NCBI RefSeq assembly: GCF_001310895.1
Contig: NZ_BAZS01000001.1
Coordinates: 228,983 to 292,982, forward strand
Direction: 5' to 3'
DNA from: Virgibacillus halodenitrificans JCM 12304
GTDB taxonomy: Bacteria > Bacillota > Bacilli > Bacillales > Amphibacillaceae
Length of the DNA stretch: 64,000 nt
Shown here: positions 17,242 to 25,840 of the stretch, in pieces
Layout of the letters: each line of letters opens with the position of its first letter
Numbering within the stretch: the stretch's first letter is position 1
Made by a program: the position numbers and the translations under genes
The notes under the pieces: generated by a model
Seen by the model: the letters and a program-made list of their open reading frames with translations, nothing else
Told to the model about the DNA's origin: nothing
The model's database searches: none

Positions 17242-18678
17242 ATGAAATATGAAAGGTATGTTATGGGAATTGACAATGGCTCTCAAAGTACAAAAGTAGT
17301 TCTATTTGACATAGAAGGCAATGAAGTTGCTTTTGGTTCATGTCCATTGCGAGATCCGTTAACTCCCGAACCTGGAGTGGTTGTTCACCCAGATGATGAC
17401 TTATGGGTAAGTGTATATAATGCGGTGGAAGATTGTCTAAGTAATTTTAAAGGTAATCGACAAGCAATAGAAGGAATTGGATTGTGTACTATTCGTTGTT
17501 GCCGCGTTTTACTTAAACAAGATGGACATCTGGCCTATCCGGTAATTAGTTGGATGGATACTAGATTGTCTAAACCTTATAAACACGAAGACGATCAAGT
17601 AAAGTATGTAACTACAACCTCTGGTTATTTAGGTTTTAGAATGACTGGGGAATTTACAGACACAGCTGGAAACTATGAAGTAAATTGGCCATTAGATTGG
17701 GAAACGTTAGACTGGTCGAAAGATGATACCGTTATGGAAGCGAATGGATTGAGAAGGGAAATGCTTTTTAACCTAGTAAAACCTGGTGAAAAGTTAGGTG
17801 CCATTCGTAGCGAGCTTGCCCAACAGCTTGGGCTGAAGGAAGGTATTCCAGTAGTTGCTACCTCAAATGATAAAGCTGTTGAAGTATTAGGTTCCGGTAT
17901 TAAAGACAAACATTCAAGCATGATTTCTTTGGGTACATTAATTTCCTCTATGATTATAAGAGATGATTACTTTGAAAACGCTGACAAATTTTTCCCGACT
18001 CTTGCAGCAATCCCTTTTAAATATGTGTATGAATCCTCCGGGATCAGACGGGGGATGTGGACAGTCAGTTGGTTTAAGAAACTGATTGGGGAAGAATTAG
18101 TGACGAATGCATCCAGTTTAGAGCTTTCAGAGGAAGAATTTTTAAATAGGAAAGCAGAAGAAGTTCCTGTAGGTAGTGAGGGCCTAATAACAATCTTGGA
18201 TTGGTTAGCCAGTCCTAGTACGCCTTATCGAAAAGGTCTCATGATTGGCTTTGATAATAGGCACACGAGGTATCATATTTACCGATCCATCTTAGAGGCA
18301 ATCGCATTTAATATTAAAAATAATATTGATGATATGTTATATGAAGTTAATACGGAAATAAAGCACATCGTGGTGACCGGTGGTGGATCCAAAAGTGATG
18401 TTTTAATGCAAATTTTGTCAGATGTATTCGGGTTACCAGTGCTCAGGCGTAAGGGAAGTAGCAGTGCGTGTTTAGGTGCTGCTATTAGTGTATGTAATCA
18501 CCTGAATATTTACGAAGATTTCTCAGAGGCCATTGATCGAATGGTAAAAACTGATGTTACTTTTGAGCCAGATGAAACTAACCACGCTTTTTATAAAGAG
18601 GTGAATAATACAGTTGTGAAACATGTAAGGACACACACGGATAAGATCTTAAAGCTTTCTTATCCTATATTCCAATAA
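17242..18678 (+). CDS. FGGY-family carbohydrate kinase
   Basis: 478 residues from the ATG at 17242, about 10 nt after AAAGG; the frame opens earlier at 17149 without a ribosome site. The N-terminal phosphate-binding loop is MGIDNGSQSTKVVLFD and the C-terminal adenosine site is VVTGGGSKSDVLMQIL. SWMDTR resembles the substrate-proximal region of xylulokinases. It would phosphorylate the sugar or polyol imported by the adjacent MFS permease with ATP. Relatives act on xylulose, glycerol, erythritol and others; I cannot choose among them. Confidence 0.87.
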   Translation: MKYERYVMGIDNGSQSTKVVLFDIEGNEVAFGSCPLRDPLTPEPGVVVHPDDDLWVSVYNAVEDCLSNFKGNRQAIEGIGLCTIRCCRVLLKQDGHLAYPVISWMDTRLSKPYKHEDDQVKYVTTTSGYLGFRMTGEFTDTAGNYEVNWPLDWETLDWSKDDTVMEANGLRREMLFNLVKPGEKLGAIRSELAQQLGLKEGIPVVATSNDKAVEVLGSGIKDKHSSMISLGTLISSMIIRDDYFENADKFFPTLAAIPFKYVYESSGIRRGMWTVSWFKKLIGEELVTNASSLELSEEEFLNRKAEEVPVGSEGLITILDWLASPSTPYRKGLMIGFDNRHTRYHIYRSILEAIAFNIKNNIDDMLYEVNTEIKHIVVTGGGSKSDVLMQILSDVFGLPVLRRKGSSSACLGAAISVCNHLNIYEDFSEAIDRMVKTDVTFEPDETNHAFYKEVNNTVVKHVRTHTDKILKLSYPIFQ

Positions 18679-18694
18679 GAAGAGGGTGATGTTT

Positions 18695-20002
18695 GTGCAA
18701 TCAAATAATCTAAAACGGTACTTTCAATTTTCGCTCATTGTTTTAGCAGGTGGTGCTATATTTCCACTCATTTATTTAAGGACAAATTACCAGGAGACCA
18801 TTTTGGAAGTATATGGACTTAGTCTTTCTGACTTAAATCTTATTTTATCCGCTTTGGGTATTGCGTATGTAATTGGGTATTTTCCAAGTGGGTGGATGGC
18901 TGACCGATTCTCGGCGAAGAAGTTGTTATCAATTTCGCTTCTTGCAGTTGGTTTGGCGGGAATTTGGTTTGCGCAGGTACCAAGCTATCCATTCATCATC
19001 GTCATTTTTATCATTTGGGGTATATTTTCCGTTTTAACGTTTTGGTCGGCACATTTGAAGTTGGTTAAATTAATTTCAAAGAAAGAAGAAGAAGGAAGAT
19101 TTTTCGGTATTTTGGACGGTGGTAAGGGCGTGATAGAAGCGGTCCTTGCCAGTATTGCTGTAGCAATATTCTCTGCAGTACTAGGGGCAAGTAATGCTGT
19201 GGCCGATAAGCAAGATGCGCTGGTGTCGGTGATTTATATGTATTCTGGTGTATTAATTTTAGTTTCAATATTAATCATGCTATTTGTAAAAGTTGATGAT
19301 CCTGCCACGGAAAAAATAGAGATGAAAGAACAGGCGCTGGATAAGAAAAAGTCACAAGTCAGCTTAAATGCTTTTAAAAAGGTATTTACCAATAAATTTG
19401 TATTATTGCTTGGCGGTATAATATTCATGTCTTATATTGTTGCATGGACTGTTTATTACGTAGGGGGGTTCTTGCAAACTAATATTGGTGTAACCGCTTC
19501 TACAGTTGGAACTATTACTGTAGCGATGTTGTGGATGCGACCTATCGGTGGAATTGCCGGTGGCTATTTAGGAGATAAATTTGGTAAAAGCCTTATTCTT
19601 GCCATTTCTTTGGTGCTTGCTACAATTGTATTAATTGTTATTGCTGTACTACCAGCGGGGCTGCCGCATATTTACTTTAACGGATTGGTTATTTTAATTG
19701 GATTATCGGTATACTCTATTCGAGGATTATATTGGTCGTTATTGGGTGATTGTGAGATAGATGAAGAAGTACTTGGACTTTCAATTGGTTTAGTATCATT
19801 TATAGGATATCTACCGGATATTGTATTGCCTCTGGTTGTAAGTGGATTAATGACTTCATTTGGAGATACGGGGGGATACAATGCTTACTTCATATTTAGT
19901 GCAGCAGCAGGAGTTATTGCTATTATCCTAACGGTGGTTTTTGGTAGTATTGTCAAAAAAAATAAAGCAGTTTCTCAAACTAGTGACGTCATTTCCCAGT
20001 AA
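18695..20002 (+). CDS. MFS permease, probably for a sugar or sugar acid
   Basis: About 435 residues with 12 predicted membrane helices. The cytoplasmic loop 2-3 motif is GWMADRFSAKKL and its second-half equivalent GYLGDKFGKSLI. GTG 18695 is preferred because AGAGGGTGAT is well spaced from it; GTG 18686 and ATG 18689 are alternatives. It follows the kinase by a few nucleotides and is likely the uptake system of the operon. Confidence 0.83.
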   Translation: MQSNNLKRYFQFSLIVLAGGAIFPLIYLRTNYQETILEVYGLSLSDLNLILSALGIAYVIGYFPSGWMADRFSAKKLLSISLLAVGLAGIWFAQVPSYPFIIVIFIIWGIFSVLTFWSAHLKLVKLISKKEEEGRFFGILDGGKGVIEAVLASIAVAIFSAVLGASNAVADKQDALVSVIYMYSGVLILVSILIMLFVKVDDPATEKIEMKEQALDKKKSQVSLNAFKKVFTNKFVLLLGGIIFMSYIVAWTVYYVGGFLQTNIGVTASTVGTITVAMLWMRPIGGIAGGYLGDKFGKSLILAISLVLATIVLIVIAVLPAGLPHIYFNGLVILIGLSVYSIRGLYWSLLGDCEIDEEVLGLSIGLVSFIGYLPDIVLPLVVSGLMTSFGDTGGYNAYFIFSAAAGVIAIILTVVFGSIVKKNKAVSQTSDVISQ

Positions 20003-20024
20003 TAATGTATAAACTCAGTTTAGC

Positions 20025-20074
20025 AGACAATCAGTTCTTAGCTAATAATTAGTTGAGTGTTGATTGTCTTTTTT
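20025..20074 (+). terminator. Rho-independent terminator of the catabolic operon
   Basis: AGACAATCA at 20025-20033 pairs with TGATTGTCT at 20061-20069, with further pairing inside, and ends in TTTTTT. It closes the operon before the regulator gene. Confidence 0.85.
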
Positions 20075-20233
20075 AGTTTAGCTACCTACTATTGATGAGA
20101 AGTTTACTTTGATCAAACCAGAAAGTAATCCGCGATAAATGTGCCATATATGAATTATTTAAATTTGATATAGGATGTGTTATTCTTTCTATAAAAGATG
20201 TCTGAAAAAACATAAAAGGATAAGGGAAAATAA

Positions 20234-20968
20234 ATGTTAAAATTGAGCCTAGATAATTTAACGGATTTGGAGAAAAAAATGCACGCTATATTGACTGAAA
20301 CTGTTGCCCAAAAGGAAAAATTAAATATTGTCGAGGGTGCAGAACTGTGTAATGTCTCTCCCTCTAAGGTTTCAAAATTTGTTCGAAAACTTGGGTTTGA
20401 GAACTTTAAACAGTACAAATTATATTTTAGCGGGCAGCAGTCCGAAATAAAAATACGAAAAAAATCAAGTGAAATTGAAAGGTTGTTGCACTTTTTAGAG
20501 AATTTTGATGCAACAGTTGTTGATAACTTTGTGAGTGTATTTAAGAAATTTAATAAAATAATTATATTTGGCTTAGGACCTTCTTATATAAGTGGGGAGT
20601 ATTTTGCTTACAAGCTCACCACTTTAACAGATAAAAATGTATTTGTGACTCAAAATGAAGATTATGCTCAAAGACTAGCAGATGAAGAAACTCTGCTTAT
20701 CGTTTTTTCAGTAACAGGGAAATTCTCATCTTTTGAAAATTTATTTCTATCTACAAAGAGTAAAGGTGTAGAGATCATGTTAATACTGGAAGAGCAAATA
20801 GACACTCGTGACTCTAACGCAGACTATATTTTTTATTTATCTAAGTTTGCTCAAAGTGATGATTTATTGGCATTTGAAAAAACGAGGACTGTATTTTTTA
20901 TTTTTATAGAGGAAATAATTTCAAGATTAAAAAGTTTACAAGAACCAATAGATGAAAAAGATGAATAA
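20234..20968 (+). CDS. RpiR/MurR-family transcriptional regulator
   Basis: 244 residues. Residues 1-75 are the RpiR-type HTH (EGAELCNVSPSKVSKFVRKL, then GFENFKQYKLYF). Residues 105-225 fit a SIS sugar-phosphate isomerase domain (KIIIFGLGPSYISGEYFAYK; IVFSVTGKF). Such proteins sense phosphosugars and control neighbouring catabolic genes. It sits just downstream of the SDR/oxidase/kinase/permease operon with its own AT-rich promoter region and is the likely regulator. The SIS domain is somewhat short and divergent. Confidence 0.83.
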   Translation: MLKLSLDNLTDLEKKMHAILTETVAQKEKLNIVEGAELCNVSPSKVSKFVRKLGFENFKQYKLYFSGQQSEIKIRKKSSEIERLLHFLENFDATVVDNFVSVFKKFNKIIIFGLGPSYISGEYFAYKLTTLTDKNVFVTQNEDYAQRLADEETLLIVFSVTGKFSSFENLFLSTKSKGVEIMLILEEQIDTRDSNADYIFYLSKFAQSDDLLAFEKTRTVFFIFIEEIISRLKSLQEPIDEKDE

Positions 20969-20975
20969 TAGTGTG

Positions 20976-20992
20976 GGGTGCTAGTCACCCCC
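20976..20992. repeat. Palindromic short copy of the REP-like repeat
   Basis: GGGGTGCTAGTCACCCC is a perfect 6-bp inverted repeat around a 5-nt loop. It is the most symmetric version of the core in this window and directly follows the RpiR stop. Confidence 0.55.
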
Positions 20993-21183
20993 TTTCCTAG
21001 CTTAGCTACCTTCCCGTTTCTTTCTTTTTCTAGTGAATTTGGTGTCTCAGGCGTTACTATGAAGAATGCTTTTGTATGCCTTTGAGACTCTATATCGGTT
21101 GGGCACACATAAGAAATGGATAATCCTGACAACATAAAAAAACGTTTTCTCCCATATTTGCAATTTATTTTTAGCTTACATCC

Positions 21184-22209
21184 CTACGTTACACTCCCAG
21201 CATACTTCGCCAGCAATGCTTCCAGTTCCCGCTGTTCTTCAGCGGGGTCTTTTTTTGGAGTTGCAGCTCTCGTTTCTGCTTTTCGCTTTGCTTCCTGTTG
21301 CTTTTGTTTCTTGAACCAGTCAGGAATCACCTCTGTGGTGGGTTGCATTCTGGTAGTCAAAAAAGCGTGTTGCTTGTTTCGATATGCTTGCTCCTCAATT
21401 ATAGCTCCATCCACTGTGGTAATGTTTTTCTTTGACCATGCTTGCAATATTCCTTTGACGTAACGCCAGGTTGTTTTATCCTGCTCCAATGCCAGTTTCA
21501 TCGCATGCAACACAAGCGGCTCGCTGACATCTTTCGTCCAACACAGGATGTCTTCCATAATAAATGGACTGGGCACGCCGAAGTTTTGCTGATAGAAATG
21601 GATCGCGCCTATATTAGTAGTTGTGTTGTCCTGTTTTTGTTTTCTATTATCTTGTTTAAAGAATGGGGCGGGAGTGTGGTCATTCGTGAGGACGGTCGGG
21701 TGGTCAGTGATGTGGTTGCTACATTGGTCGGCAATGTGGCTGTTAGTAAAGTCGGCTAGGCTGGTGGGGGCTTTCTTCGGTGGGGGATTTTCTTGTGAAG
21801 TGTGCGTTCTTGCCTCTGTGCTGGGTGGTTGATTTGCTTCATTGTAAGTTGGTGTACACGCCGGAATGTGTTTGGTTTTATGTATGGCTTCTTCTGATTC
21901 GTTTATTTCCTCCTGTGCATAGTCCATCTTCTGGGAAATCATTTGATACATCGCAGCACGATTTGCTCCACGGCTTGTTACAATAATTCGGCCTTTTTCC
22001 TGTAGTTCTTTTCTGGCTGCTTTAAAGGTGGTGGACTTTAACCCTGCCATGGCCTGCAACTGTGTTGCGGCAACGGTGAATTCCTTTTTCCACCCACATA
22101 AATTATTTACATGCATGAGCACAGACCATAGGGCAACGGCAGAGCCTGATAGCGGGTCAAACATATTCTGAGTATGGAAGGCATTGATTTCTTTCATATA
22201 GTTCATCAT
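21184..22209 (-). CDS. DnaD-domain replication-like protein
   Basis: 341 residues. Residues 1-90 form a winged-helix N-domain (SGSAVALWSVLMHVNNLCGW; AGLKSTTFKAARKELQ). A low-complexity linker rich in Pro, Thr, Asn and Gln spans ~115-200. The DnaD/DnaB2 domain lies at ~205-275 (FYQQNFGVPSPFIMEDI; WRYVKGILQAWSKKNITT). A Lys/Glu tail ends the protein. The architecture matches phage and plasmid replisome organisers. GAGGAG precedes the start. A degraded copy of the C-terminal half is found at 50456-50640. It is followed in the opposite sense only by repeats. Confidence 0.8.
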   Translation of the reverse strand: MMNYMKEINAFHTQNMFDPLSGSAVALWSVLMHVNNLCGWKKEFTVAATQLQAMAGLKSTTFKAARKELQEKGRIIVTSRGANRAAMYQMISQKMDYAQEEINESEEAIHKTKHIPACTPTYNEANQPPSTEARTHTSQENPPPKKAPTSLADFTNSHIADQCSNHITDHPTVLTNDHTPAPFFKQDNRKQKQDNTTTNIGAIHFYQQNFGVPSPFIMEDILCWTKDVSEPLVLHAMKLALEQDKTTWRYVKGILQAWSKKNITTVDGAIIEEQAYRNKQHAFLTTRMQPTTEVIPDWFKKQKQQEAKRKAETRAATPKKDPAEEQRELEALLAKYAGSVT

Positions 22210-22275
22210 AAAAACTCCTCTTCAAATTAGTTGATTGGTAAACCGGGAAGGGGTGAATCTTCCCGGAAAGGTGAA

Positions 22276-22794
22276 TTATATCTCTTTTAATAATTGATAA
22301 ATAGCAGGAGTAAACAGCTTTTTCCGAGCTTGTCTCCCCCAACTTTTCACAGCGTCCGTTGTGGTGTTTTCCTGTATAGCTATGTCCTTATAGGGCATGT
22401 CCTTTAGAATGGCATAGTACAGCCATTTCCATTGTTTTTCAGTTAAGTGGCTTTTTAGTTGGTTACATAATTGGTGATTGTCGAGTAGAAGATCGGTAAC
22501 TGATGACGAGGGGCAGGGAGTATGGGGCTCATGGAGGAGTGGGGGAATTGGAAGTGTTTGATTACGTTTTTGCTTACGAATTTCATCCAAAAGGCGTTTA
22601 CGAATCGTGTAATTGAAGTAGGTTGCCATCGGTCCTTTATCAGGGTCATATTTTTCATAAGCGTGCCACATGGCGGTAAGTCCCTCCTGAAAAAATTCCT
22701 GATGTGGATCATCAATGTTCAATCGGTGAATCTGGTAATGGATACGACGCTTGTTTTGCTGGTAGATCTGTTCAAATGTGAATGGTTTGTTCAT
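22276..22794 (-). CDS. Sigma-70 family small sigma-like factor (paralogue)
   Basis: 172 residues and clearly related to the protein at 6159: TFEQIYQQNKRRIHYQIHRL, then the HAYEKYDPDKGPMATYFNY region 2 segment and TTDAVKSWGRQARKKLF in region 4. The middle (residues ~85-115) is Pro-rich and differs. It lies 67 nt upstream of the DnaD-like gene on the same strand, so both may be co-transcribed. Phage-type late or positive control factors have similar layouts. Target promoters are unknown. Confidence 0.75.
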   Translation of the reverse strand: MNKPFTFEQIYQQNKRRIHYQIHRLNIDDPHQEFFQEGLTAMWHAYEKYDPDKGPMATYFNYTIRKRLLDEIRKQKRNQTLPIPPLLHEPHTPCPSSSVTDLLLDNHQLCNQLKSHLTEKQWKWLYYAILKDMPYKDIAIQENTTTDAVKSWGRQARKKLFTPAIYQLLKEI

Positions 22795-22916
22795 GGGGGT
22801 GCTCCTTTGTGGGTAGTTGCATGATAGGTAGGTGATGAGGGGGAGGAATGCAGTACTTGATTGGGGCGGAGATGTGAGGTTAATGCGAAGGACGTATGGA
22901 TGGTAAACGTCCCTGG

Positions 22917-23309
22917 TTATTTTTTCTGGTCGTTATCCTTTTCGAGGTACAATTTAATGATATTATCCAAAAAGGCCAAGTCACTTGCGGATAGGGAAGT
23001 AAAATCTTCTACACGTAATATACTTGGATTTTTTATGCCATTTTTTCTGTAGATTTTTAATAGGCGCTTGAGATCCAATATGTCAGTCGGAAGCTCTTCT
23101 GATGAATATTCCATCCCGCGAAGGAGATAATCGACCGATACATGAAAGAAGTCAGCAAGCTCCACGAGCGTATCTAAGGAAGGGGCTCTCTCTTCCCTTT
23201 CATACATTCCGTATACATTGGTAGTGAAGCCTAATAACGCACTAATTTCCTTTTGCTTATAATCAGAACGCTCACGAAGATTCTCCAACCGCTGCCCAAG
23301 TCCCTTCAT
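22917..23309 (-). CDS. XRE-family regulator
   Basis: 130 residues from the ATG at 23309, behind AGAGGTG; the frame is open further upstream without a start site of quality. Residues 5-60 form an HTH (YKQKEISALLGFTTNVYGMY) of the SinR/phage-repressor type, and FFHVSVDYLLRGMEYSSEE leads into a C-terminal helical region. It is upstream of and co-oriented with the sigma-like and DnaD-like genes and may control them. The three could be a remnant of a phage or plasmid replication module. Confidence 0.78.
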   Translation of the reverse strand: MKGLGQRLENLRERSDYKQKEISALLGFTTNVYGMYEREERAPSLDTLVELADFFHVSVDYLLRGMEYSSEELPTDILDLKRLLKIYRKNGIKNPSILRVEDFTSLSASDLAFLDNIIKLYLEKDNDQKK

Positions 23310-23504
23310 AACAAACACCTCTTCCTGCACGCCTAAAAAATACCACAAAATGTGTGAGGAAAAGGGTAAACACACGGAATGAGTGATTGTTTGGTTATTT
23401 ACGGTTGTATTGGTTACGTATTGTGTGTTTTTGAGTGGAAAAACTACTTAATTGAAGTTACAAAAAAGAATTAAATTATTTCTAGAATTTTTTTGTTAAA
23501 TTAC

Positions 23505-23532
23505 TAAACATAACTTATAGGTCGTCCGATAT
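23505..23532 (+). promoter_or_regulatory. Sigma-D (motility) promoter of flagellin
   Basis: TAAA at 23505-23508 and CCGATAT at 23526-23532, with 16-17 nt between, match the sigma-D/sigma-28 consensus TAAA-N15-GCCGATAT except for the first base of the -10. It lies about 270 nt upstream of the hag start, leaving an unusually long leader. Confidence 0.8.
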
Positions 23533-23536
23533 AAGT

Positions 23537-23804
23537 AATGTAAGCATCAAGAAGGGGACTTACACTTGGTGGAAGCCTGGTGAAAAGGTCTATATTATAG
23601 ATGCTTAAGGAAGTGAGATGGGTGTGGTGAAGAGAGAAGACAAGCTCGGGAACTTTACCCAGATATGTATCATGAACCACGAAAATTCCCTAACTGTTCG
23701 TGGGGAGTTTCCCAACGGTAGTAACTCCAATTAATGGAGCTATTATATATAACAGGTCAAATGGATGTGACTTGTTAAAAAACAAAACATGGAGGTAAGG
23801 AAAA
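23537..23804 (+). ncRNA. Long structured 5' leader of the flagellin mRNA
   Basis: The region between the sigma-D promoter and hag contains several perfect stems: AAGCATC near 23542 with GATGCTT at 23600-23606; GGGAACT with AGTTTCCC; CCACGAA with TTCGTGG; and ACTCCA with TGGAGCT around 23724-23741. A 38-codon open frame with a ribosome site lies inside. I do not recognise a known riboswitch class, and group I core elements are absent. It ends with GGAGG before the hag ATG. A regulatory or stability role is inferred. Confidence 0.5.
23618..23734 (+). CDS. Possible 38-residue leader ORF
   Basis: ATG at 23618 follows AAGGAAGTGAG with good spacing, and the frame MGVVKREDKLGNFTQICIMN runs to a TAA at 23734. 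It overlaps the stems of the hag leader, so its apparent openness may be chance. If translated, it could couple ribosome movement to leader folding. Confidence 0.3.
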   Translation: MGVVKREDKLGNFTQICIMNHENSLTVRGEFPNGSNSN

Positions 23805-25736
23805 ATGAGAATTAATCACAATATCGCAGCATTGAACACATATCGTCAGTTGAATAGTGCTTCAAATGCTCAATCAAGTTCAATGGAGAAGTTATCTTCA
23901 GGACTACGTATTAACAAAGCCGGAGATGACGCGGCAGGTCTAGCAATTTCTGAAAAAATGCGTGGGCAAATTCGTGGGTTAGATATGTCTTCTAAAAATG
24001 CTCAAGACGGTATTTCACTAATACAAACTGCTGAAGGTGCATTAAACGAGACACATGACATCCTTCAACGTATGCGTGAATTAGCTGTACAAGCTGGTAA
24101 CGATACAAACACGACATCTGACCGTGAAGAAATTCAAAAAGAAATTAACCAAATGACTTCTGAAATTAACCGTATCGGTAACACTACTGAGTTCAACACT
24201 CAAAAATTGTTGAATGGTGAAAAAAATGTTGGAACTACTGGTAATGCAGCGGAAGTTTCATTTGACTTAACAGGGATGACAGCAGGAACAGTCTCAGTAT
24301 TAGGTAAGGATGTTTCCTTTGGTACTAATGTAACTGATACTGTTACAGCGGTTAAAGCTGCAATCACTGGTGATGCAGATTTAAATGCTAAATATGATGT
24401 TTCTGGAACTGGAAATGAAATCATTATTACTTCAAAAACTAACGGTGCTGACGATGCGTTAACAGCCAATCTTTCTGGTGCAACAGGTGTTACTGATGCT
24501 GAAGTAGCAATTACAGAAGGAAAAGCTGATGGAGCAGCATTAAACTTCCAAATTGGTGCAAATGAAAACCAAAGCCTTACTCTTGATATTAGTGATATGA
24601 GAGCAGTTGCTTTAGGTCTTTCAACTACAAATGCATCAGCTGATGCTAAATTGGCTGTAACTAATGGTACAAGTAGTGCACCTGCTGAACAAGCTCTTAG
24701 CGTTCTAACACATGATGACGCAGCAGCTACAGTAACAACAATTCAATCAGCAATCGATAAAGTATCTGCTGAACGCTCTAAACTTGGAGCTACGCAAAAC
24801 CGTTTAGACCACACTATTAATAACTTAAACACATCTTCTGAAAACCTAACTGCTGCGGAATCTCGTATCCGTGACGTAGATTATGCTTTAGCTGCTTAAA
24901 AGCAGTAACAAGCACAGTCGTCCTAGCTGGTAACGGCTAGAGATAATTATCGGGTGAATTGCTGGAAACCCCTTAGAGCTTTTTTTACCACAACGTAGTT
25001 GGAAACGACAAGCGTGAGGGTTTGAAAAAAAGAAAAGATATGGGCAATCAGCAGCCAAGCTCCTGTCTCGAAAGAGTGGAGAAGGTTCAACGACTAGGAT
25101 AAACCATCTAAAAGCTAAGCTCAAGATGATGAAATCCATAGGTGAAGCAATGTATCATCAGCATTGTGAATCCGAAGTGCCCGACCCCTACTAGAAAATT
25201 ATGAGGGTGAAGATATAGTCTAGTCATTTATGAAAGTAAATGTTCGCACGATGGCGAAAGAAATGATGAACCAAACGAAGAATTCTATTCTTTCTCAAGC
25301 AGCACAAGCAATGTTGGCTCAATCCAATCAAATGCCTCAAGGAGTATTACAACTCTTGAGATAGTTGATAAGAAGGGCGTCTAGCTTAGTAATGAGCTAG
25401 AGTATAACTGGGTGAATTGCTGGAACTTCCTAAAGCTTCATCAACTACAACGTAACTGGTAACGGTCAGCGTGAAGGTGTGAAAATGATGGAGATGAAAC
25501 AATGGATAATCAGCAGCCAAGCTCCTGTGAGGAAACTCTGGAGAAGGTCCAACGACTAGAGAATACGGTCTAAGGCGCAAGCTATGGCTATGAATCTCGT
25601 AGGGCAGCAAAAGCTGTTCGAAGTGCCCAGCTCCATTAAAACATGGATGAAGATATAGTCTATTCTGTGACCGAAAGGCATAGCGGCAAAGCAAGCCAAT
25701 CAACAACCACAAGGAGTATTACAACTACTTCGTTAA
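23805..25736 (+). CDS. hag: Flagellin, coding sequence split by two group I introns
   Basis: Exon 1 (23805-24881) encodes 359 residues: the D0/D1 N-terminus MRINHNIAALNTYRQL, a variable centre, and the D1 C-terminal part ending ESRIRDVD. Unspliced, the frame stops at 24899 after five intron codons and lacks the last D0 helix. Exon 2 (25251-25319) supplies MAKEMMNQTKNSILSQAAQA and MLA. Exon 3 (25692-25736) supplies QANQQPQGVLQLLR. Joined, they give a continuous 396-residue flagellin with the standard C-terminus. If only intron 1 is removed, the next codons (25320-25364) give QSNQMPQGVLQLLR and a stop, also full length. GGAGG precedes the ATG. Secretion is by the flagellar export apparatus. Confidence 0.9.
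24882..25250 (+). ncRNA. Group I self-splicing intron 1 in hag
   Basis: 369 nt. Core elements in order: P AATTGCTGGAAACC (24957-24970), Q AATCAGCAGCCAAGC (25046-25060), R GTTCAACGACTAGG (25085-25098), S AAGATATAGTCTAG (25210-25223). P7 pairs GACTA 25092-25096 with TAGTC 25216-25220. P1 pairs GATT 24879-24882 with AGTC 24916-24919, placing a U-G pair at the last exon base 24881; TGCTT/AAGCA extends it. The last intron base is G 25250. No reading frame for an endonuclease is inside. Exact cleavage sites are set by these pairings and by protein continuity (RDVD-MAKE). Confidence 0.9.
25320..25364 (+). other. Alternative last exon of flagellin, inside intron 2
   Basis: These 15 codons read QSNQMPQGVLQLLR and TAG, matching exon 3 (QANQQPQGVLQLLR) at 12 of 14 residues. 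They continue the exon 2 frame if intron 2 is not removed. The third-position differences show divergence since duplication. It makes loss or failure of intron 2 splicing harmless to flagellin. Confidence 0.8.
25320..25691 (+). ncRNA. Group I self-splicing intron 2 in hag
   Basis: 372 nt, starting 69 nt after intron 1 ends. Core: P AATTGCTGGAAC (25415-25426), Q AATCAGCAGCCAAGC (25508-25522), R GGTCCAACGACTAGA (25546-25560), S AAGATATAGTCTAT (25650-25663); P7 GACTA 25554-25558 with TAGTC 25656-25660; P2 stem CTAGCT/AGCTAG at 25381-25400. P1 pairs GCTC 25317-25320 with GGGC 25375-25378, again with U-G at the exon end (25319). The last base is G 25691. P1 loop is unusually large because it holds the alternative flagellin tail. 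Sequence is close to intron 1, so one likely derives from the other. Confidence 0.87.
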
Positions 25737-25753
25737 TATTAGACTTTATACAG

Positions 25754-25786
25754 GAGACTCTAGTTCATATTCTAGAGTCTCTTTTG
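25754..25786 (+). terminator. Rho-independent terminator of hag
   Basis: GAGACTCTAG at 25754-25763 pairs with CTAGAGTCTC at 25772-25781, followed by TTTTGT. It lies 18 nt after the exon 3 stop. Confidence 0.88.
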
Positions 25787-25840
25787 TATGATAATCAGTA
25801 AAAGGAAAATGTTGAAAAAGCAAATGAGGGGTGAGCTGAA

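Noticed and set aside
21184..23309. Complete prophage
   Set aside because: Only replication- and control-type genes are present; no integrase, terminase, capsid, tail or lysis genes follow.
23537..23804. Flagellin leader as a third group I intron or a c-di-GMP riboswitch
   Set aside because: No Q, R or S elements and no match to the conserved GEMM core; only generic stems are present.
23805..24899. Flagellin gene ending at 24899 as a naturally shortened product
   Set aside because: The last codons belong to a group I intron and the missing C-terminal helix is encoded just downstream in exons 2 and 3.
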